64,000 bases of DNA, from the NCBI RefSeq assembly GCF_029227915.1, contig NC_079879.1, positions 26,044,501 through 26,108,500 on the forward strand. The letters are read 5' to 3'. The notes below the pieces were generated by a model, which saw only the letters and a program-made list of their open reading frames with translations, made no database searches and was not told where the DNA came from. Made by a program: the position numbers and the translations under genes. Of this stretch, positions 60,501-64,000 are shown piece after piece. Position 1 is the stretch's first letter. Each line of letters begins with the position of its first letter. The stretch is from Hydractinia symbiolongicarpus (lineage: Eukaryota > Cnidaria > Hydrozoa > Anthoathecata > Hydractiniidae).

Positions 60501-63500
60501 GCAAACCTTTTTTTCTTGTAGGGTGAAAGTCTCTCTGGACTTGTGCTTGCATTGTTGCACTTCAAATTCCTCCTGTATTTGCAATAAATCAGTGCCGGCT
60601 AGTTTATCTCGTAAACTTGACTTAGGAAAACCAAGTATTAAAAGGATATTATAGTGAAGAAAACACACATTGTGTATACTCACAAAATAAAGAAAAAATG
60701 TCATTATTTTAAGTTCTTTTAAAAATCACTTATAAAAATTGCATGTGCCAAATGGTTGATTCATAGCAAATTTGCAAAAGTTAACATAAGTATAATACTG
60801 CTTGGGACCCAATAAAGAAATCTGTGAAGACTTCAATACAACACATTCTTACTAACATGTTTTAGACTACTTTTAATTTTCTCTTTTTTAAATTTTGTCT
60901 TAGGGTCATGAGCATGATAAGGAGATGATAGACAAAGATATCGTGTTAAAAATACAACAGCTTCACATGCAGAATCTTACAATTAGTGCAATCATAAAAT
61001 CGTGTGAAGACTTCGTTTTAAATCACATATTTTACAAGCAAAAACCGCCTGAAAGGAAACGTAGAAAATATTTCCCCAAATCTAAAGATATACGAAACAT
61101 TGTCACACGCATGCGCATTTTATGCCATTGCTCAGAAGAACAGGAAAAGAGAATTTCTGATTTTATTGAACAAGCCAAAGGCGAAAATGAGTACTTGAAT
61201 GCATGTTTTGATGTTAAATACCAAGATAGTCATGAAGTTGACGCAGAGTCATCAGATGACGAGTTCTTTGAACCAGATTCCAATGGAAAAAAAAATAAGA
61301 GAAAGAAAAAACCCAAGAAACCTGAAAGTAAAAAACAAACATTTTTATTCTGCTGTCAAACACAAAAACAACAGCGTCTGTTGAAGAGATACGGTGGGAT
61401 AGTATTTGTTGTTCGTGTGGAAAATAAAAGTCGTGCAGCACCTTTTCACATGTACAATATACTTGTTCAAACCAATGTTGACTATCAAACTGTGTGTTCG
61501 ATGATTGTGAGTAGAGACAATCAAGATGGCGTAAAGAACGGTATGACTTTGTTGAAAGAATGGAACACATACTGGAGCCCAAAATATTTTGTTGTGGATA
61601 GCGTTAAAGAGATATACAATGCTGTTGATGATTTATTTCCAGGTTTGATTTTAATTTTCCTTTCCGAGAAAAATGTAATTACACAGCTTAAAAATATTTC
61701 GATTTAAAATTTAATAAAAATATTCATTTTAGAAGCATCGTACTTTTTGAATCCTCAATCTTGCGAAGACAAATGGATGGACTTTTTAAACACACCTTCA
61801 AACGAACTAGCTGATCAAGCCGAAGAAGTGATGGCCTTCTTGAGAAATATGGCGTACTCTACCACAGAAGATTCTCTGACAATCGCAGCAGCACTTTTTG
61901 AGGGTAGTAGTGCATGGAATAATTCGTCCAAGTTGAGGACATGGTTTCAAACAACGTGGTTGCATATGGCTAAGGTAATGGGAATCTAATGTTTTTATAT
62001 CAAAACAGTTTTCATTGCAGGCTAGGGTTCACGTGTATCTATTTTTAGAAATGGGTATTTGGTTACCGTCCAGAAGACTTGTTAATTACAAACCATTGGA
62101 AGGTGAGTCCAAACGAGTGCGTAAAAAAGTACGAACAAGCATTAGTAGAGGTGACACATACAAAGTATTGGTTGGAAACTGTTATAAAAAGCGTTACAAA
62201 GATTTCTGAAGATGATTATAAGGAGTAAGTGTTTCCAGTTTCTACTATATTTATAAGAGTTACTTCAACTGCTATAAGTTTAGATTATCTATGTGACCTA
62301 TCAATTAAAACAAATTTAATGAGAAAAAGTATTGCATGTCTGTTCCCAAAAAAAGGTTTTTTAACAAAAACTTTAAATTTTTTGTGAGTTTTGTGTTTCA
62401 AATTAGGTATTAAAAATAAAAATGCTACGTAAGAAATAACAATAAAAGAATTTAAAATCTTAGATCCTACAAGCTTTTGGTTAAACAATTGTTTTTCTAA
62501 TTTACTCAAGTATGAAAATTCATCCTAAAAAACTTGTTTTGTGTTGACTGAACCTTGTCTTCAACAACTAATACCTAAAAAAGTTCACCAGATGGCAATG
62601 TGTGTACGAAAATCTATCTATGTTTGCTGGTCCTTGTGTATCCAGATGAATGTAGTTTCGTTAAATTTTTGGCACATGACTCGGTGTCAATATTGTCCAG
62701 ATAATGTTGTATCACTTCAGTTTATACACTTTTTAGGTACGTCAACCGAAATAAAGAGCTTTATTTGACAAGTAAAGAGTTTTATAGAGATAACCCGATA
62801 TCAAGTTGTTACCAAGGCGTTCCCATGGCAATATTACCTCATGTCTACGATGTCGGTGTAATTTCTCAACAAAATAAATTTGAAATTTCAGATAATCAGT
62901 TAGGTCTCTTTACTGTAAAATATGAACCTGAATTTGTTGACATTGCTGATGTTAAGAAACTAGAAACAACCGCTGATCAACCTGGCAAAGAGTCTGGCAC
63001 GTCTCCAAAAGCGGATGCTACTATAGATGGCAAGATTGAAGAGTTGAGCAAAGATGTTTTACAATCTGGAGAGTTTACTGTTTCATTTGGTGATTTATGG
63101 AACTATCCGTTTTGCACATGTTCGTACTGGCAAATGTATAAACTGCCGTGCGTTCATATGTTTGCAGTTTTCTGTAAAGTACCTGATTGGAAATATGATA
63201 TGTTGGCTCCATTATATCGTTTTGCAAATGTACTTCATTTCGATTATTCTTGTGTAGATACAGAAATTGACAATAAAAGTTCTTCTTCTGACGCTAGTTG
63301 CCAAACCACAATTCTAAGTCAGTCGGTCGAGATTCAAAAAGATTTGAATGAGGAGAATCTATTTATCCGTCCTCCATCTGTTGACAAAAACTTTCTTCAC
63401 CAATGCAACGAATTTTTGCTGCATTTTGATAAGTTAGCAATTCTGTTCAAGGATAAAAAACTGTATAAGACGTTACGTCATGAACTCCAGTCTTTAAAAA

Positions 63501-64000
63501 ACGACCTGTTGTCGAATGCGGTTAGTAAGAAAAATCCATTTGAAGTTTTAACTGTGAAACATGATTTTTCAAATGAAATAAAATATTCTTCTTCGCACGT
63601 ATCTCCTGAATGTGTTACAAAGGTGAAGAAATCTACATACTCTGCGACGCAAATGAAAGTTGCTGCAAATAAAAAGAATGTTACAGTCGTGAAAGTGGCA
63701 CAGGGTGATGACGTCAATAGCGTGTTAGACGCACTTGCTCAAGCAAATCCACGCAAAAGTTTTAAGGTATATAGAGAAGACGCCGCTATAGAACTTCTTT
63801 CAGAGAATTCAGCCGTAACCAAATTGAAAAGCGAAACACTTACACATCGAATTTCAGAAGTAACTCCAATTCTATCAAAAGTTTCTACTAGATCAGCGGA
63901 ACGGAATCTAACACGCACTGTCATTGTTGTTAAGGCTGCGGACAAAGCATCCAAGAAGGAGAGCGCAGGATGTTTGTCAAACGTACCAAGGAAATTACAA
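57545..64000 (+). CDS. ZSWIM3-like: ZSWIM3-like, MULE-transposase-derived SWIM zinc-finger protein (gene B, runs off the window)
   Basis: Exons 57545-58028, 58103-58296, 58951-59070, 59346-59495, 60904-61642, 61733-61974, 62049-62224 and 62737 to beyond 64000. The intron positions equal those of gene A. The product has the FAR1-like segment (TYEEFQTLLENYFERTGTRF), KKCGCPAKMSVKQ, the MULE-like core (FVVRVENKSRAAP…, VVDSVKEIYNAVDDLFPG) and the SWIM motif (FCTCSYWQMYKLPCVHMF). Exons 1-4 and the start of exon 5 are strongly diverged from gene A. From about 61120 onward the two are nearly identical, introns included, with divergence rising again after about 63280. Intron 4 has a GC donor (GAG|GCAAGT). 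The start Met follows a pyrimidine-rich AG acceptor, so a 5' UTR exon is expected. The stop lies outside the window. Confidence 0.84.

Overview
This is an AT-rich, intron-bearing animal genome segment. The genes have short exons with GT/AG borders, tRNA-derived SINE sequence, DNA-transposon debris, microsatellites and large segmental duplications. The gene set is metazoan: RhoBTB, a TIAM/Still-life RacGEF, WDTC1 and ZSWIM3-like SWIM proteins. Base composition, intron style and transposon types fit a cnidarian or another early-branching animal. That placement is an inference; nothing here fixes the species. Nothing looks bacterial or viral.

Layout. (1) 0.9-6.4 kb, plus strand: a RhoBTB locus. 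It has two long, diverged 5' exons, each coding GTPase + BTB1 + half of BTB2. Both end at the same phase-0 splice site, upstream of a single set of 3' exons. (2) 8.5-21.5 kb, minus strand: a TIAM/Still-life RacGEF in about 20 exons, with an N-terminal WH1 (EVH1) domain like Drosophila Still life, then PH-CC-Ex, RBD, PDZ, DH and PH. (3) 22.2-24.7 kb: weak signs of an unidentified spliced gene, and a pogo-like MITE. (4) 25.0-29.1 kb, minus: complete WDTC1 (WD40-TPR, a DCAF-type adaptor). (5) 26.4-40.7 kb: a recent ~7 kb direct tandem duplication running from inside WDTC1 exon 6 to inside the last exon of a ZSWIM3-like gene. The junction makes a truncated WDTC1 joined out of frame to a ZSWIM tail. 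(6) 40.2-48.5 kb, minus: complete ZSWIM3-like gene A. (7) 48.5-57.5 kb: a gene-poor spacer with an array of short palindromes, a decayed retroelement fragment, a ~2 kb DNA transposon carrying a broken integrase-type transposase and iterated subterminal repeats, and a SINE. (8) 57.5 kb to the window end, plus: ZSWIM3-like gene B, a divergent (head-to-head) paralog of A. Its 5' exons are diverged from A, but its 3' half, introns included, is nearly identical.

Functionally the window pairs two Rho-family signalling genes (RhoBTB, linked to Cullin-3, and the TIAM-type Rac exchange factor) with a CUL4-DDB1 type adaptor (WDTC1) and two transposase-derived SWIM proteins. There is no operon logic. 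The most unusual content is structural: alternative RhoBTB 5' exons, a tandem duplication with exact breakpoints and a chimeric gene, an inverted ZSWIM pair with patchy homogenisation, and a transposon with mirrored subterminal arrays.
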